Shown: one piece after another, positions 21,701 to 32,347 of the stretch | How the letters are laid out: every line of letters begins with the position of its first letter | Numbering within the stretch: position 1 is the first letter of the stretch | Assembly (NCBI GenBank): GCA_001724265.1 | Contig: MEDY01000172.1 | Span: forward strand, 1-56,861 | DNA: 56,861 bases | Direction: 5' to 3' | From: Rhizaria sp. SCN 62-66 | Lineage: Eukaryota; Rhizaria, unplaced | Notes under the pieces: generated by a model | Seen by the model: only the letters and a program-made list of their open reading frames with translations | Database searches by the model: none | What the model was told of the DNA's origin: nothing | Program-made: the position numbers and the translations under genes

Positions 21701-24700
21701 CGCGGTGACCGCACAGAGCGGCAGTCCAAGCGCAAGTGCCGGGCTGACCGTGGGCCCGGCGGCGCTTGCGGTGACGGTGGGACCCGGCCGCGGGCTGCGC
21801 GTCATCGACTACTCGAACGTCGAGAGCCGGGTTGGCGCGCTGGTGCTGGAGCCCGCGCGCCGTCGCAACGCCGAGCTGGACGCTGCGATGCAGAATGGAA
21901 GCGGCGCTACCAATGCTGGTCCGGCTAACAACAATCACACTAACTCTAGCGTCAGCCGCGGCCGCACCCCTCGTGTCCAATATACACAGTCGCGCTCACA
22001 AGCGCTTTCCGTGCTGCCGTCCGCCGCCGTCGTCGAGTACGAAGACCCCATGTTCGCGCTGGTCCCACCGCCGGATCCCTCGCAGGCCCCGCGCCCGCAC
22101 TCGCCGCGCTGCGCCTCGCTCCGCAGGCCAAAGTCCCAGCCTAACCCAAAGCCCAGCAGCGCGGCTGCCAGCGATGCGTTGCTGTATCAGTGCGACTGCT
22201 CGCAGAGCAGCCCCGAGGCCGCCGCGGTCCGGCTGCGCGCCTCAGTCGCCGCCGCCCCCGCCGCCGCCGCCGCGGCCGCCGGCGCCATTGTGAGCGACGC
22301 GCGCGTGCTGGGCCCATACAGCGCGACGGAGGCCGCGCGCGCGCTTGGCGTGGCCACGGTGGCCGTCGCGCTGTCACCGGGCCGCAGTGCGCCCGTGCGG
22401 TGGCCGCTGCAACCGGTGGCAGAGCTGCGCCAAGAGCGAGACGACATCGCCAGCGCGAGCGTCGCCTTGAAGACGGACGCCGCGAATGCAACGCCCGCTG
22501 ACGCTGCGAGTGCTGCTGCAACGGACGATGAGTCTGCGGCAGCAAACGGCGCCGCCGTCAGCTCTGTCAAGTGGACCGACCTGTTCGCCCACGACTGCCC
22601 ACCCCCGTCGCTCTCGTCCCTGTCTCCGCCGCTGCCCCCGGCGACTGCAGCGTCGGCGCACTTCGTGTCGCCTCTGTCGCTGCGCCCGGCGCCCGTCTCC
22701 CCGCCCGCACGCCCGCACCCCCCGGTGCCGCTGTCCGCGGCCGCCGCGCTCGCCCTGTCGCCGACGCGTCCCTCCGCCGCGCCTGTGGTCACCAACGGCG
22801 CGGGCGCTGGCTCCGTCGCGGCGGTGGCGGCGGCGGCGGGCACGGCGACGCGGGTGCGCACGCTGAGCACAGGCGTGATCGCAGCCACCGCGCCCGCCAC
22901 CGCGGTCGTCGCCGCAGCTGCGAACTCGCCCTCCCCGCACCACCACCACCGCGTCCACCCCGCTCCCGGCTACGGCGCCGTTGCCGGGGCCGATCTGTCC
23001 GCGGGGCCTGTGTTCGACGCCCGGCTGCGCAAGACCGCGCTGGGCGCGCACCGCGAGCTGGCCACCGCGGTGCCGCCCTCCGCGGCGGCCGCGGCGGCTA
23101 CTGCGGGTCTGCAGGCCGCCGCAGCAGTCTCGGCGGCGGCCACGGCGCCGCTGGTCACCCGGGCCGCGTTCGCTGTGGTCGAGGCCGAGGCCGCGCGGTC
23201 CGCCTTCGCCAGCAGCGCTGGCGCGGGCGGCGGGGAGCTGAGCGCCAGCAACAGCATGGCGGCACTGAGCGGCCTGCTCGGCAGCCTCGGCATCCGCACC
23301 GGGGCGGACGGCCGCGACGGTGAAGCGACCGCGGCCGACGCGGACACCGTTGACAATGCAATCGCGAACCTCGCAGCAACGACGGCGCCTGCGCTGGCCG
23401 GCAGTGGGTTCCACCACGGATACACTGCGGCCTTGGTACAGCAACGCGCGCGCGGCAGCAATGCGTGTCGCCAGTTCGCCCCCACGGCCGGCACGCGCCG
23501 CAACGCCACCGCCGCCGCCATGCGTGGCGTCGCGACCGCGGGACCAGGCAAGAATGCCAGCAGCATCCTCAGCGGTAATTACAACAGTGCGGGGACCTTG
23601 CGGAGGTTTAAGTACTTAGAGCAGTCAAAGCACCTGCGCTTGGCGGACTCGGAGGCGCAGCTGCTGTCTCAGTCGCATTCACACGCTCAGTCCCAGTCGC
23701 AGCAGTCTCAGCCGCAGGCGTCCCTGTTGGCCAGCATGGGTGCCAGCGCTCTCGCGAGCACGTACACCGCCACGGGCAACTCGTACACTTACAACATCGC
23801 CGGCCTGACCAAGTTCTACAACGCCTCGGCCCTGCAGAGTCAGCACGCCTCGACTGACAGCCTCACGGGCGGACTACCGGGCCTGCCCCAGTCCAGCAGC
23901 CCCGACAGCGGCAGCGGCGCGGGCAACGCCGCGGCCACCACGAGCCTCGCCTTCGCGGGCTCCACAAGCAGCGGGCGCACCCTCAGCCAAACCCACGACC
24001 CCGCCAGCCACGGCCAGGCCCACGGCCACGGCGGCGGCGGCGTGCCCCGCGTCGCCGCCGCGGCGTGTGGGCCGCTGCAGGCGTTCGCGCGTGCGCAGGC
24101 GCAGGCGCAGCTGAGTCTGGACCTGGCGGCCCGCCGCGCGCGCGAAATCAGCCGCGCCGCCGCGGCCGCGGGCGGCCACGCGCTGTCGCCTCGCGCGCAA
24201 GCCACGGCCGCCGCCGCCGCGGCTACTGCAGCGGCGTCAGCGGCGGCGGCGACGACGGACGCGATGACGCTAAAGCGCGGCGGCAAGAGCGGGCGGAACA
24301 GCGTCGTCTCTACCGGTGCTGCTGACGAGCAGTTCACTGGCAGCCCCATGGGTCCTGCTGGTACTGACGGCGCAGGCGTGAACACCCCGCCCCTCACTGC
24401 GCACGCCTGGGAGCGCCGCCGCGGCAGCACCGGCACCACAGGTCCCGCGGGTTCCACGGGTACCGACTACTACACCGACGGAGCTGTCGGCAGCGCGAGC
24501 GGCCGCGGCTCTGTCTCCGGCGCGTTCTCGCCCCAGTTCGCGGGCAGCCGCCCCGTGCCGTGGGTCGACGTCTCGTCGCCCACCGCTGCCTCGGCTCTGA
24601 CGCCTGCGCCTGCGGGGCTGAACAGCAGTGCCAGCGCCCATGGCGGCGCTACGAACGCCGCTCCAGGCAGCGGGCGCGCAAGCGTCTCCGGGGGCGTTGC

Positions 24701-25154
24701 GTTTAGCCGGCGCTCGTCGGTGGCGACGGCGGGCCACAACAGCCCGCGCCACGGCAGCACCGCGAACACGAATACCCACTTCGTCAGCGGCAATCCGGCC
24801 GCTGGCGGCGTCGAGGCGTCACTCATGCGGCGCGGCAGCCCGGGCCCCGGCCACGGACACGGCCCCTTGGGCGCTGGCGCGGCGGGGCTGGCTCGGTCTC
24901 AGTCCCCGGCGCACGCGCACGGGCACACGGTCGGGCACTACAGCAGCAACAGCAGCAGCAGCGCCGCCGGAGTCAATACAGACGGACCGAGCACGGGCTG
25001 GCACGACGCGCTGGGCAGCGCGGCGGGCAACACACTTGAGGCCGCGCGTGCGGCAGCGTTGCAGGCGCTTGTGACTGCGCCGGAGCCCGTTTATGACAGG
25101 TTTGTCAAGAGTCCACGTGCAAGGCACGCCACGCCTGCGCCAGTCCTAGGCTAA
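18789..25154 (+). CDS. Very large low-complexity protein, unknown function
   Basis: Single exon, 2121 residues, stop TAA. I place the start at the ATG at 18789; the frame is open a little further upstream but contains no ATG there. Composition is dominated by Ala, Ser, Gly, Asn and Pro, with poly-Ala, poly-Asn (near 20690-20710 and 21160-21200), Gln/Ser/His-rich (about 23660-23710) and Ser-Gly stretches. There is no signal peptide and no clear membrane helix, and I recognise no domain. Short conserved-looking islands include one near 20220-20290 (R-V-L-Y-P-Q-L-R-V-I-V-Q-N, predicted beta strands) and one near 21800 (G-L-R-V-I-D-Y-S-N-V). Repeated R-R-x-S-V/S-P motifs suggest phosphorylation. 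Such proteins are often nuclear or cytoskeletal regulators, but no function is claimed. Uniform GC-rich codon use over 6.3 kb without a stop supports a real gene. Confidence 0.75.
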   Translation: MSTSTSLLTDASFDSLPGALATRVRFASPSPPAVSISASPDPNALAAGTGSGSGAGDDSDGDESDTYSGYVVPATGFAHAPNHHNGRALTPSASGVNSSTISGSNTHRSAAALSNAPGAVALSAASESLLMRAAEKLVTHQNAAKTASALAAAAAAAAAATAAAAAADAAHAAAASDADAATTAANGPAAAASLLSARAPAPRSGPGSLAEWQLQWAQKRDAAAAAATTAAAQAQAQVEAERAAEAEADATSASTSAMTQSKRLGDTNGVNNAVGNGNNSESRSSWKGRTHPALLLGSSNSAAIVTNNSNANASARNDNNSSRSTSLSDAPAAGGQTSSTSLLSVSKVGVPLALGLLGPSLPPHLAEGARFVAPSSSSLLSASANAGDAGCNGNGSLGVTVNDGAAAADAAAVAANTSAAAAAARGGQSPGQKQRSLRSTQKRQTHTPGTIPEIETGVVANNADASARAAPSSPNLSVSNVRVLYPQLRVIVQNQQFHLHLPEEDNGSPFFTHTDAENGDASSNAGSSSARQLQTVRSSGLLYPSARAPSQSHSRTHNLSHSQRQSRHHSDSAVDASAGTATQALTWLQRQANRPPPGYAHGHSAAAVHGHVEFLEPSCHDAFSNTINDSNSNNNSNNNNIISAVPRTAPAAPTAVAGAVPVPASSAVSVQVQTVPGLANGSIAATLLSVDPRALVSAVTVVAAPPAAQPYVLQPSAHGSNRGDNAKTEADTAAVDAEAGTEAESAAVLTSRLPQPPAAGAIGSGLGLTVKVATVTNPHYVLRGVPTTTANNNNNNNTTNNNNSINSFNTRVGSNVSSHVSASSGVLGLTDAPPDVILMSSAPLPMTTSVSVGLSAPTPVCATVAAANGGYGSGSSSSRGSTRHTHGGDCAASGDRAASGDIAPTVAALSARPRCDAAAGGSGGASRGASGSPAPSLSPSRHALLRTLRPPPPASATSAVAVPVGSNSPAAAVTAQSGSPSASAGLTVGPAALAVTVGPGRGLRVIDYSNVESRVGALVLEPARRRNAELDAAMQNGSGATNAGPANNNHTNSSVSRGRTPRVQYTQSRSQALSVLPSAAVVEYEDPMFALVPPPDPSQAPRPHSPRCASLRRPKSQPNPKPSSAAASDALLYQCDCSQSSPEAAAVRLRASVAAAPAAAAAAAGAIVSDARVLGPYSATEAARALGVATVAVALSPGRSAPVRWPLQPVAELRQERDDIASASVALKTDAANATPADAASAAATDDESAAANGAAVSSVKWTDLFAHDCPPPSLSSLSPPLPPATAASAHFVSPLSLRPAPVSPPARPHPPVPLSAAAALALSPTRPSAAPVVTNGAGAGSVAAVAAAAGTATRVRTLSTGVIAATAPATAVVAAAANSPSPHHHHRVHPAPGYGAVAGADLSAGPVFDARLRKTALGAHRELATAVPPSAAAAAATAGLQAAAAVSAAATAPLVTRAAFAVVEAEAARSAFASSAGAGGGELSASNSMAALSGLLGSLGIRTGADGRDGEATAADADTVDNAIANLAATTAPALAGSGFHHGYTAALVQQRARGSNACRQFAPTAGTRRNATAAAMRGVATAGPGKNASSILSGNYNSAGTLRRFKYLEQSKHLRLADSEAQLLSQSHSHAQSQSQQSQPQASLLASMGASALASTYTATGNSYTYNIAGLTKFYNASALQSQHASTDSLTGGLPGLPQSSSPDSGSGAGNAAATTSLAFAGSTSSGRTLSQTHDPASHGQAHGHGGGGVPRVAAAACGPLQAFARAQAQAQLSLDLAARRAREISRAAAAAGGHALSPRAQATAAAAAATAAASAAAATTDAMTLKRGGKSGRNSVVSTGAADEQFTGSPMGPAGTDGAGVNTPPLTAHAWERRRGSTGTTGPAGSTGTDYYTDGAVGSASGRGSVSGAFSPQFAGSRPVPWVDVSSPTAASALTPAPAGLNSSASAHGGATNAAPGSGRASVSGGVAFSRRSSVATAGHNSPRHGSTANTNTHFVSGNPAAGGVEASLMRRGSPGPGHGHGPLGAGAAGLARSQSPAHAHGHTVGHYSSNSSSSAAGVNTDGPSTGWHDALGSAAGNTLEAARAAALQALVTAPEPVYDRFVKSPRARHATPAPVLG

Positions 25155-25617
25155 CTCCCTTAACCCAAAGCAGATTTTTTATTTAGTCTTCATGTTTACA
25201 TATTGCCTATACATAATATATTGGGAATCAGAATCCGCCGTCGTCTGTTAACTTGTTGTGGATGTAGGTTTGTATTGTAGCCACAAGTTACTCTTGTGGC
25301 GCGTCGTCGATGCATTTTTCTAGGACCGTTTAGACGACGGTCGCGTTCATGATAATCCCGCGTTGCAGTAACCGTCAACGGAAATCCGGGGGGTTATTTG
25401 CAATATGAGGCGACTACTCATATTTGTTTGTCTTATTTACGTAGCTACATGTGCTGTATTGACTCTGTGCTGCTTTGTTTTATTACCCACCGGCGATTCT
25501 CTCCTCTCACTATCCCACTTTCTTCCGACACACGTCCACGAATATCCACGCACAGCCAGTCGTTCCAGCAACAGTCATTTCATTACTTGCGCAACTGTTA
25601 CGTTTCTCCCTGCTGTG
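25155..25617. other. Intergenic spacer between two plus-strand genes
   Basis: 3' flank of the large low-complexity gene and 5' flank of the type I membrane protein gene. The frame of the next gene stays open upstream to 25405, but the AT-rich codons there look like 5'UTR. Confidence 0.5.
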
Positions 25618-28600
25618 ATGCCCCTTTCCCGGCCCGCGCTGGCCCCCCGCGGCGGCCGCGGCGGCCTCCGCTCACTGGGCAATCGCCTCATCGTCCTCTG
25701 CGTCGTCGCCGTCGTCGCTCTCTCGCTCTCCGTGAGCGCCCTCACCGCTGCCTCTGACGTCCCCAGTGCGACGGGTACCGCGGAGCCCCCGCGATACAGC
25801 GACGCCGCGTTCGTGCGCGCACAGCTCCGCCGCCTCGTCGCGACCCCACACAACGACTATGGTGCCATCACTAATGCTGGCAAGAACAACAACATCGGCA
25901 GTGCTGCGACTGAGACCGCCGATGCCGCCGCGCCTGTCTCGCTTCGCCAAGCCGCCGCCGCTTCCATGGCCGAGACCCACGCCCGCCTCGAGCCGCTGCT
26001 CCGGCTATTCACCCCTTCCCTCAATGCTCCCACCGCCGCACACAGTAATCGCGGTCGCAAACGCTCCATCGACTCTGAGGCTGAGTCCGAGCCCGAGCCC
26101 GCGGCCGCGGTGGGCGAAGTGTGGTCCCGCGCCCGCGACTGGCTGCTGGGGACGATCACGGTGCCGCCCGAGGTCTCCCGCGTCGTCGCCGCGCTCGTGC
26201 CCGCGCCTTTGCTTGCCGCGCTCTCGCAACCCCGCCAGTCTAGCGTGACCGTGGGCAGCGGCACGGAGGGCGAGAGCGAGAGTGAGAGTGCGAGGGCGGT
26301 GGGCGTAGTCAGCGAATGGCTGCGGCAGCAGTGGCTCCACCTCAACGGCGCTCCTGACACTGAGCCTGACACCCAGGCGAGCACGATGAGTAGCAGCAAC
26401 AACGATGGAAATGGCGAGGCTGAGGCTGCTCGTGCTGTGCGCTTCCTGCTGCAGTCCACCGTTGATGGCACCACTGCTTCTGGCGATCTTGACAGCATTG
26501 CTCTCGCGCTCAAGTCTGTTTCTGGTGATGTAAGTGCCTCCTCTGGTCTAAGTACCTCCCGCCATATCGACCCTCTGGCGCACCTAGTCTTCCCCGACTC
26601 GGACATCGACGGAGACGTCGAAGAGTCACACCACGCGCCTGCGACTGCGGCCCGGGCCCAAGCTGCGCCAGCATTGCACCGCCGCCCCAAGCTCAGTAGC
26701 AAAGCCAGCGCTGTCGACCACTTGACCGCGAAGCGCAGTCGTAGCAGCTCCAAGGACGGCGACGCGCTCGGTGGCCAGGGCTACTTTTCGCCCAAGGGCC
26801 ACCTGCCCAAAGGGTACTTACATCACGTCGACGTCTCCCGTCTTAAGGCCGTCTCCAAGTCCGTGACCACGGCGCCCGCAGTCTTCTACTCCCGCCCCGC
26901 CCGCGCCGCCCGCGCCACTGGTGCCGCTGGTGCCGCTGGGTTCGCGGCGCTCGCGGGCGCGGACGCGGAGCCCGACAGCGAGTTCGACTTCGTCGAGTTC
27001 CCCGCGGTCGAGGCCACGGTGGTGTACCCCGGCGCGCGGGCCTGGTCCGCGGGCGAGGCCTTTCCCTGCAATCAAGGCCGTCTCACCACGGCCACCAAGC
27101 AAGAATGGCAGAACAACGGCACCGTCGTCGACCAGGCCGCCGCCGAGGCCGTGCTCGCCACGCCCGCGCGCGCAAACAACTACTTAGACGATGTAAGTAC
27201 CTCCGAAGGGTTTGCCGTGCCGGCGTGCACGCAGGTGTCGTTCTTTGCCAACGAGACGTGGCTGGGGAACTACCTGCCCACGATCCTCAGCCCAGAGCAG
27301 ATCGCCGAGCTGGAAGGTAAGCCGCGACTCGACTTTATGCAGGCCGTGTGCGCGGTGGTGGACGCGCGATCCCCGCCCGACTCGACGACGGTGACGACGA
27401 CCAACCGCGCCGCAACGCTGTCGGTCACCGACCGCGACATGTGCACGCGCTGGCGCCAGTGTTCTGCACACGCGCTTATCGCGCACTACAACTACGAGAC
27501 GAGCGTGTGTCTGTGCCCCTACGACGCGGGCGGCTTGCTGTGCGCGAACCCGCGCCGCACGCACTGCTCGGCGCCGCTTGTGGCCCCCGCGCCGGCCGCT
27601 CTGGAGTGCGACATCGCGGCGCCCGCGTCGGCGCACTGGCCCGCCAGCTTCGGCAACAACTACGACGCCGAGCTCTTCGGCCCCAAGCCTTGCCACCGCT
27701 TCTACCCCGTCTCCGCGCAGCCCGCGGACGTGCCGCTCGCGCCTGGGCTGTCCCCCGCCGACGCCGGAGCTGCGCGCGGGACGCTGCGCCTCACGAGCCG
27801 CCCGCAGTGCGCGTTCGGCGCGAGCGCCGACGACACGACCACAGTGACTCCGATCCAAGGCGTGTCGCAGTACGTGCAACGCGTGCTCGCGCTCGACGGG
27901 TACACATGGGACACGGCGTACAACTTCACCTACTACGCGTTCCGGCCCGCCGACAACAGCTCAGAGGCCTCCGAGGCGCGCAGGGACGACCCCGACGCCG
28001 TGGCGCCACTCTTCGCCATCTCGGCCCGCAGGGACCCCGTCACGGGAGTACGTCGAATCGAGAAAACAAGTAACACATTTACGGCATATTTCGTGATATT
28101 ATTTTCTATAATTAACATCTTACATGTAATATGGCAGATCTGCCATATTTCATTCTTTCAAATCGGAGTTATTCGTCTAACTCACATATTTCCTTTGTTC
28201 TATCTTGTTTTGTCCTCTTCTGCTCCCTTAGATCCAGGACCCTACACTGCCCGCGGCGGCCTACGCCTACACGGCAAAGGTGCTGGACATGAACCGCATC
28301 ACGTCACTGGCCGTCTCGGCCTCCGCGGAGCTCACGCCGGCCATGCTCTCGGCCCTCGACCCCGTCGTGGGGCCCGAGGTCGCTCTCTCCCTCACTGAGG
28401 CCCACGCACGCGGCCTGACTTCCGGCGGCGGCCTCAACGCTGGCGGGCGCATCCACGTCCAGGCCGCGGTTGCGGTCGTGATCGTCGCCGCGCCGGCCGG
28501 CGGCGGCGCCGACACCAGCGCGCGCCGTGCCGCGCGGTTTAACGCCGAGGACCGCGTGCGGCTTAGTTTCGAGGACATGGATTACAACCCCGGAGGCGCG

Positions 28601-28885
28601 CGCGGGGACAAGTTCAGTGACACAGACAAGTGGATCGTCATCTCGGTCTGTGTCGCCGTGGGCATCATCGCCATCATCGTCGTCAAGCTGCTGCTCAAGC
28701 GCAAGGAGCGGCGCTACTTCGAGCGCGCCCGCCGTGACGCCGCGCGCGCAGACGCCGAGACCGCCGCCATGCGGGCCACCGCGGGGGCCAGCGCAGTCGC
28801 GCCGGCGGCCGCGGCGCTCGAGGCGGAGGCGGGCGCCGGTGTCGCTGGACAGCAGGGCGTTAGCACACCGGCGACGGTGCAGTGA
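25618..28885 (+). CDS. Single-pass (type I) membrane protein with Cys-rich ectodomain, two exons
   Basis: Exon 1 is 25618-28047 and exon 2 is 28232-28885; the 184-nt phase-0 intron starts GTACGT and ends CTTAG. 1027 residues, stop TGA. I choose the ATG at 25618 because it gives a basic N-region followed by LIVLCVVAVVALSLSVSA, a good signal peptide; an ATG at 25405 is in frame but lies in AT-rich DNA. The lumenal part has a low-complexity N-half and then a compact, more conserved-looking half (about 460-930). That half has paired Cys, including a C-x-C-P-Y-D-A-G-G-L-L-C stretch resembling an EGF-like knot. A membrane helix (about 943-966) is followed by KRKERR and a short Ala-rich cytoplasmic tail. 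I do not recognise the family. A cell-surface or endomembrane receptor-like role is the simplest reading. Confidence 0.75.
28128..28149. repeat. 22-bp perfect palindrome within an intron
   Basis: A perfect inverted repeat with no spacer, centred on AGATCT, inside the intron of the type I membrane protein gene. It could fold in the pre-mRNA or bind a dimeric protein; no function is shown. Confidence 0.85.
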
Positions 28886-29463
28886 GCTGATGCGCGTTGC
28901 TGTTGATGCTGTGCATTTGAGTGGTTCAAGCTCGGCTTTGCTGTGAAGTTTTGTTGTAGGGCCAATGTGACGTTATTTTTATGAAACACCATAATGTGAG
29001 ACTATTTTTATGTGATTCATAAAGTGATTAGATTTCATAATCAAGCTTTATCAGTCTGTCTTCGTCACGTGTGCGTGTACGAAGTTGTCGTGTCCCACTC
29101 GCGAACCGACGGTGATTCTTACTTTCAGATTATTATTGATACAATAGCTTTCTATCTGTCAACCTAGGATGAGCAATATCGCATGAAACTTCCGTCTATC
29201 GACGCCAGTAGAGCGCACCGGTCTGCTGACAAGTCGATCTGTTAAATTTGCGATTGAATTGAATAAATTGTTTATTGGGCTATCTAAATACATTCGCGAT
29301 GAGGAGCCGTGGTAGATGCGCATACAAGTAGCTTCGGTATGACCACCCGCCCGGCACTCACATCCAACCAAAGCATTGCCACGCAGAGCGACGCAACGCA
29401 AGACAGAGTAGCAGTTTTGTAGTTGTGTAAGTGTGTGTGTGTAGGTGTGTGCCGTGCGCGTCC
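28886..29463. other. Convergent AT-rich spacer
   Basis: Between the 3' ends of the type I membrane protein gene (+) and the phospholipid methyltransferase gene (-). A short GT-rich run lies at about 29425-29452. No gene seen. Confidence 0.6.
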
Positions 29464-30206
29464 TTACATCTTGGCCTCGACGTACGAGGACACGACGTAG
29501 TACATGGACACGAGCGCCGCAAGCGCAAGCACAGGCGCGTGGTGGGGCGCGTTCCAGAGCAGCAGCGCGAGGCCCCAGAAGGAGAGCGCGGAACCCAGGT
29601 ACTGCGGATGCGGGACGGAGTTGAAGGGGAAGCCGTGGTACCAAGGCACGGTCTTGCCGAGGCGCGTGCCGTAGTAGACGCCGTTGACGCCAATAGCCTT
29701 GTAGACGGCGGCGTTAAGGAACTGGCCGGCGCCGAAGAGGGCCGCGGCGACGACAAACCGCGGAAGAGTCATGGCCGAGAGCATCGTAGGACCGAGGTAA
29801 AGGTAGTAGAAGAAGAGCGAGGTGAACTGCACGGCCTTGATGGCGTAGGCCGTCTGAGAGAACACCTCGACGGGGTCGCGCTTGGGGCCGTACTGCTGCT
29901 CCACAATCTGCGAGGAAGACAGCAACGCAGCAGAGAGTGGGAGAAACAGAGCAAGGAGAAAAGAAAGACAAGAGAGAAGAAGGGAGTTTAAGTTGAAGCG
30001 AGTGAGCGCCGGCGTGACCATGGCATGACTGATGAACGCGAATCGAGATGAAGGTCAGATTACGTAATGGGAAACCACGGTTTGTTCATGTTCATTGTGG
30101 TTATGTGTACCTTCATGAACTTCTTGGACTGGGTCCAGACGAAGTAGTAATAGACGTGAGGGATCGCGAAGATAGCCGCGATGAGCAAGAAAACACCGTC
30201 GAACAT
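29464..30206 (-). CDS. PLMT: Phosphatidyl-N-methylethanolamine N-methyltransferase (phospholipid methyltransferase), two exons
   Basis: Minus-strand exons are 30206-30111 and 29907-29464, with a 203-nt phase-0 intron (donor GTACAC, acceptor TCGCAG). 179 residues, stop TAA. Exon 1 encodes one membrane helix ending in KKFMK. Exon 2 carries the catalytic half: GQFLNAAVYKAIG, then GVYYGTRLGKTVPW, then GFPFNSVPHPQYLGS and a final Y-V-V-S-S-Y-V-E. This order and spacing match plant PLMT and the C-terminal SAM-binding region of PEMT/OPI3 (the Y-Y-G-x-R-x-G-K and H-P-Q-Y-x-G boxes). The family methylates phosphatidyl-monomethylethanolamine to phosphatidylcholine at the ER membrane using S-adenosylmethionine. 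Length is close to plant PLMT. The short first exon is supported by its position, frame and match to the family's N-terminal helix. Confidence 0.85.
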
Positions 30207-31060
30207 GGCGGACCTTTCTATATGGAGGCGAAGACCAGGATCATAGAACATAGTAGGTGTGAAATGCCGTAAAATCAAACACCCAACGAAATCCCATTGA
30301 TTAATGCCCTGTACAGCACTAAATGCAATGGCACGGACAAGCTTGCGCAAGTGCTGACTGACACAATCCACCAGGCAGATTCAACGTTATAAACACAACC
30401 TCATCAAAAACTCATTTTGAATATGTAAAGACGCTCGTTGTACAAAATGTGTGAATAAGCTCATATCGCTATCAACGGACGATGTGCATTACATGAGCCA
30501 TGCAAAAGATTGCTGCCTTAGCCGTCAACCACTGCCCAAACTTGCCACACTCAAATAATTATCACTACTCTCTCTCAGACTCACATATGAGCACAGATCG
30601 ATATATATCACGCATCATAGCACTCCTGTCACCATGAACCTAGTTCCACCTTTGCCACTACCCTTGCTGAGAGAATATTACAACAGAAATGTATTAAATT
30701 ACAAACACAACACGCGTGCATGCATGCAAATCTTCACCCCTGGTGTTACGCCAAGCTCGATACGTACTGCGCGCGGTGGTCTTTAGCTAGTCCACGTAAC
30801 TAATAGACACACGCACAAACAGTACGCATCTACAAAACACCCATGCATATACATACACCGATCCTCCTTCATAAGGTCGAAAAACTCAAAAGAAACAAAA
30901 CAAAACGGGGGGAAATGAAAAGAACTCAAATCTACATTAGTACAACACACCACAGCGACTCCAATCGGGACACACACCAACTTGGCTCTGCACCAACACA
31001 ACACACGGCTATTTGCACTGCCCGCGACTGCAACGGCGAACGGTACTTAGAAGAAGGCAC
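30207..31060. other. AT-rich spacer
   Basis: Holds the promoter side of the phospholipid methyltransferase gene (-) and the 3' flank of the kinesin gene (-). No convincing coding sequence or RNA gene seen. Confidence 0.6.
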
Positions 31061-32315
31061 TTAGAAGAAGGCGTTCATGCCCTTGCTGCTACTGGTCGTG
31101 GTCTTGACGGGGGTGACGTTGACGTGGCCCGCGGCCGCCGCCGCCGCGCCCGCGGCCGCCGTGACGATGTTTGCGCTGGGGTGGCTGCCGCCGCCGCCCT
31201 GCATCGGGACGACGATGCGGCCGCCCGCGCCGGCGCCGACACCGGCGCCACGCGTGAACCGCGAGTAGACGCCCTGCGAGCGCCAGTAGCGGCCAGAGTC
31301 GAGCAGCTTCTGGCACATCATCTCCGTCGCCGTGAGCTTGTCGTGGAAGGCGGCGGTCTCGAGAGCGTGCGCGAGCGCGTCGTCGTGCGCGGCGCGTTGC
31401 GCGTCCTCGAGCGAGTGCTCCAGGGACGCAACGTGCTCCTTGTAGGCCAGCAGCGCCGTCTGCGAGTTGACGTACTGTTCGCACTTGCGCTGCAGCGCCG
31501 ACTTGAACGACGCGTTCTGGTCCTTGAGCTGCCGGATCATCGCCGCCGCCTCGGACGGGGACAGCTTCATGCGCTGGCCGCCCGCAACGGCGCCAGCTGC
31601 GCCGGCGGTGGCGGTGGCGGCAGCGGACGCAGAGGCCTCCTTGTTGTCGTCGGCGGTGTCGTCGTCGGAGCTCGCCCCGGCGGCCGCGGCCTCGGCCTCG
31701 ACCTCCTCGACCCACCCGGCGCCGTGGCGCGACTTAAGCCGCTTGATGAGCCGCTCGGCCTTGCTGGCGCGCGCGGCGGCGTCCTCGCGGGCGGCGTCGA
31801 GCGCCGCGCGCTCCGCCTCGGCCTCGGCCAGCGACGCCTTGAGCGCCAGCAGGCGCGCGCGCGTCTCCTCGCCGTCGCGGCGCGCGTCGTCAAGCTCGCT
31901 GCTGCGCTCCTGCTCATGCAACGCGCGCTTCTGCTCAGTTAGCTTCGCGCGCTCCTCCTCGTCGCGCACGCGCCGCTCGGCCTCGTCGCGCGCCTCGGTC
32001 GCCTCGGCCACCGCGGCCTCGAGCCGCGCGATCTTGCCCGCCGCGTCTTCGCTCGCAGCGTCGGCCGCCGCGCGCGCGGCCTCGAGCTGTGCGCGCGCGT
32101 CCTCGGCGTCGCGCCGCGCGGCCTCCAGCTCAGCCTCGAGCGCGTCGTTGACCGAGAGCAGCTCACGTGTGTTCTTGGCCATCGTCAGCGACGACGTGCG
32201 CCGGTCGATCGCGCCGGGGCCCGCGCCCGCCTTACCGCGGCGCGAGAGCCCGCTGACCGTGTCCTCGGCCTCGCCCTCGGCGCCCTCGGCGTCCATGTCG
32301 CCAGTATCATGATCG

Positions 32316-32347
<32 letters not shown>

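Noticed and set aside
22374-23444. Arg/Gly-rich frames opposite or overlapping the 2121-residue gene
   Set aside because: Composition typical of out-of-frame reading of GC-rich DNA; the plus-strand frame is uninterrupted for 6.3 kb.
25405-25617. Start of the type I membrane protein at 25405
   Set aside because: AT-rich codons; the ATG at 25618 gives a proper signal peptide.
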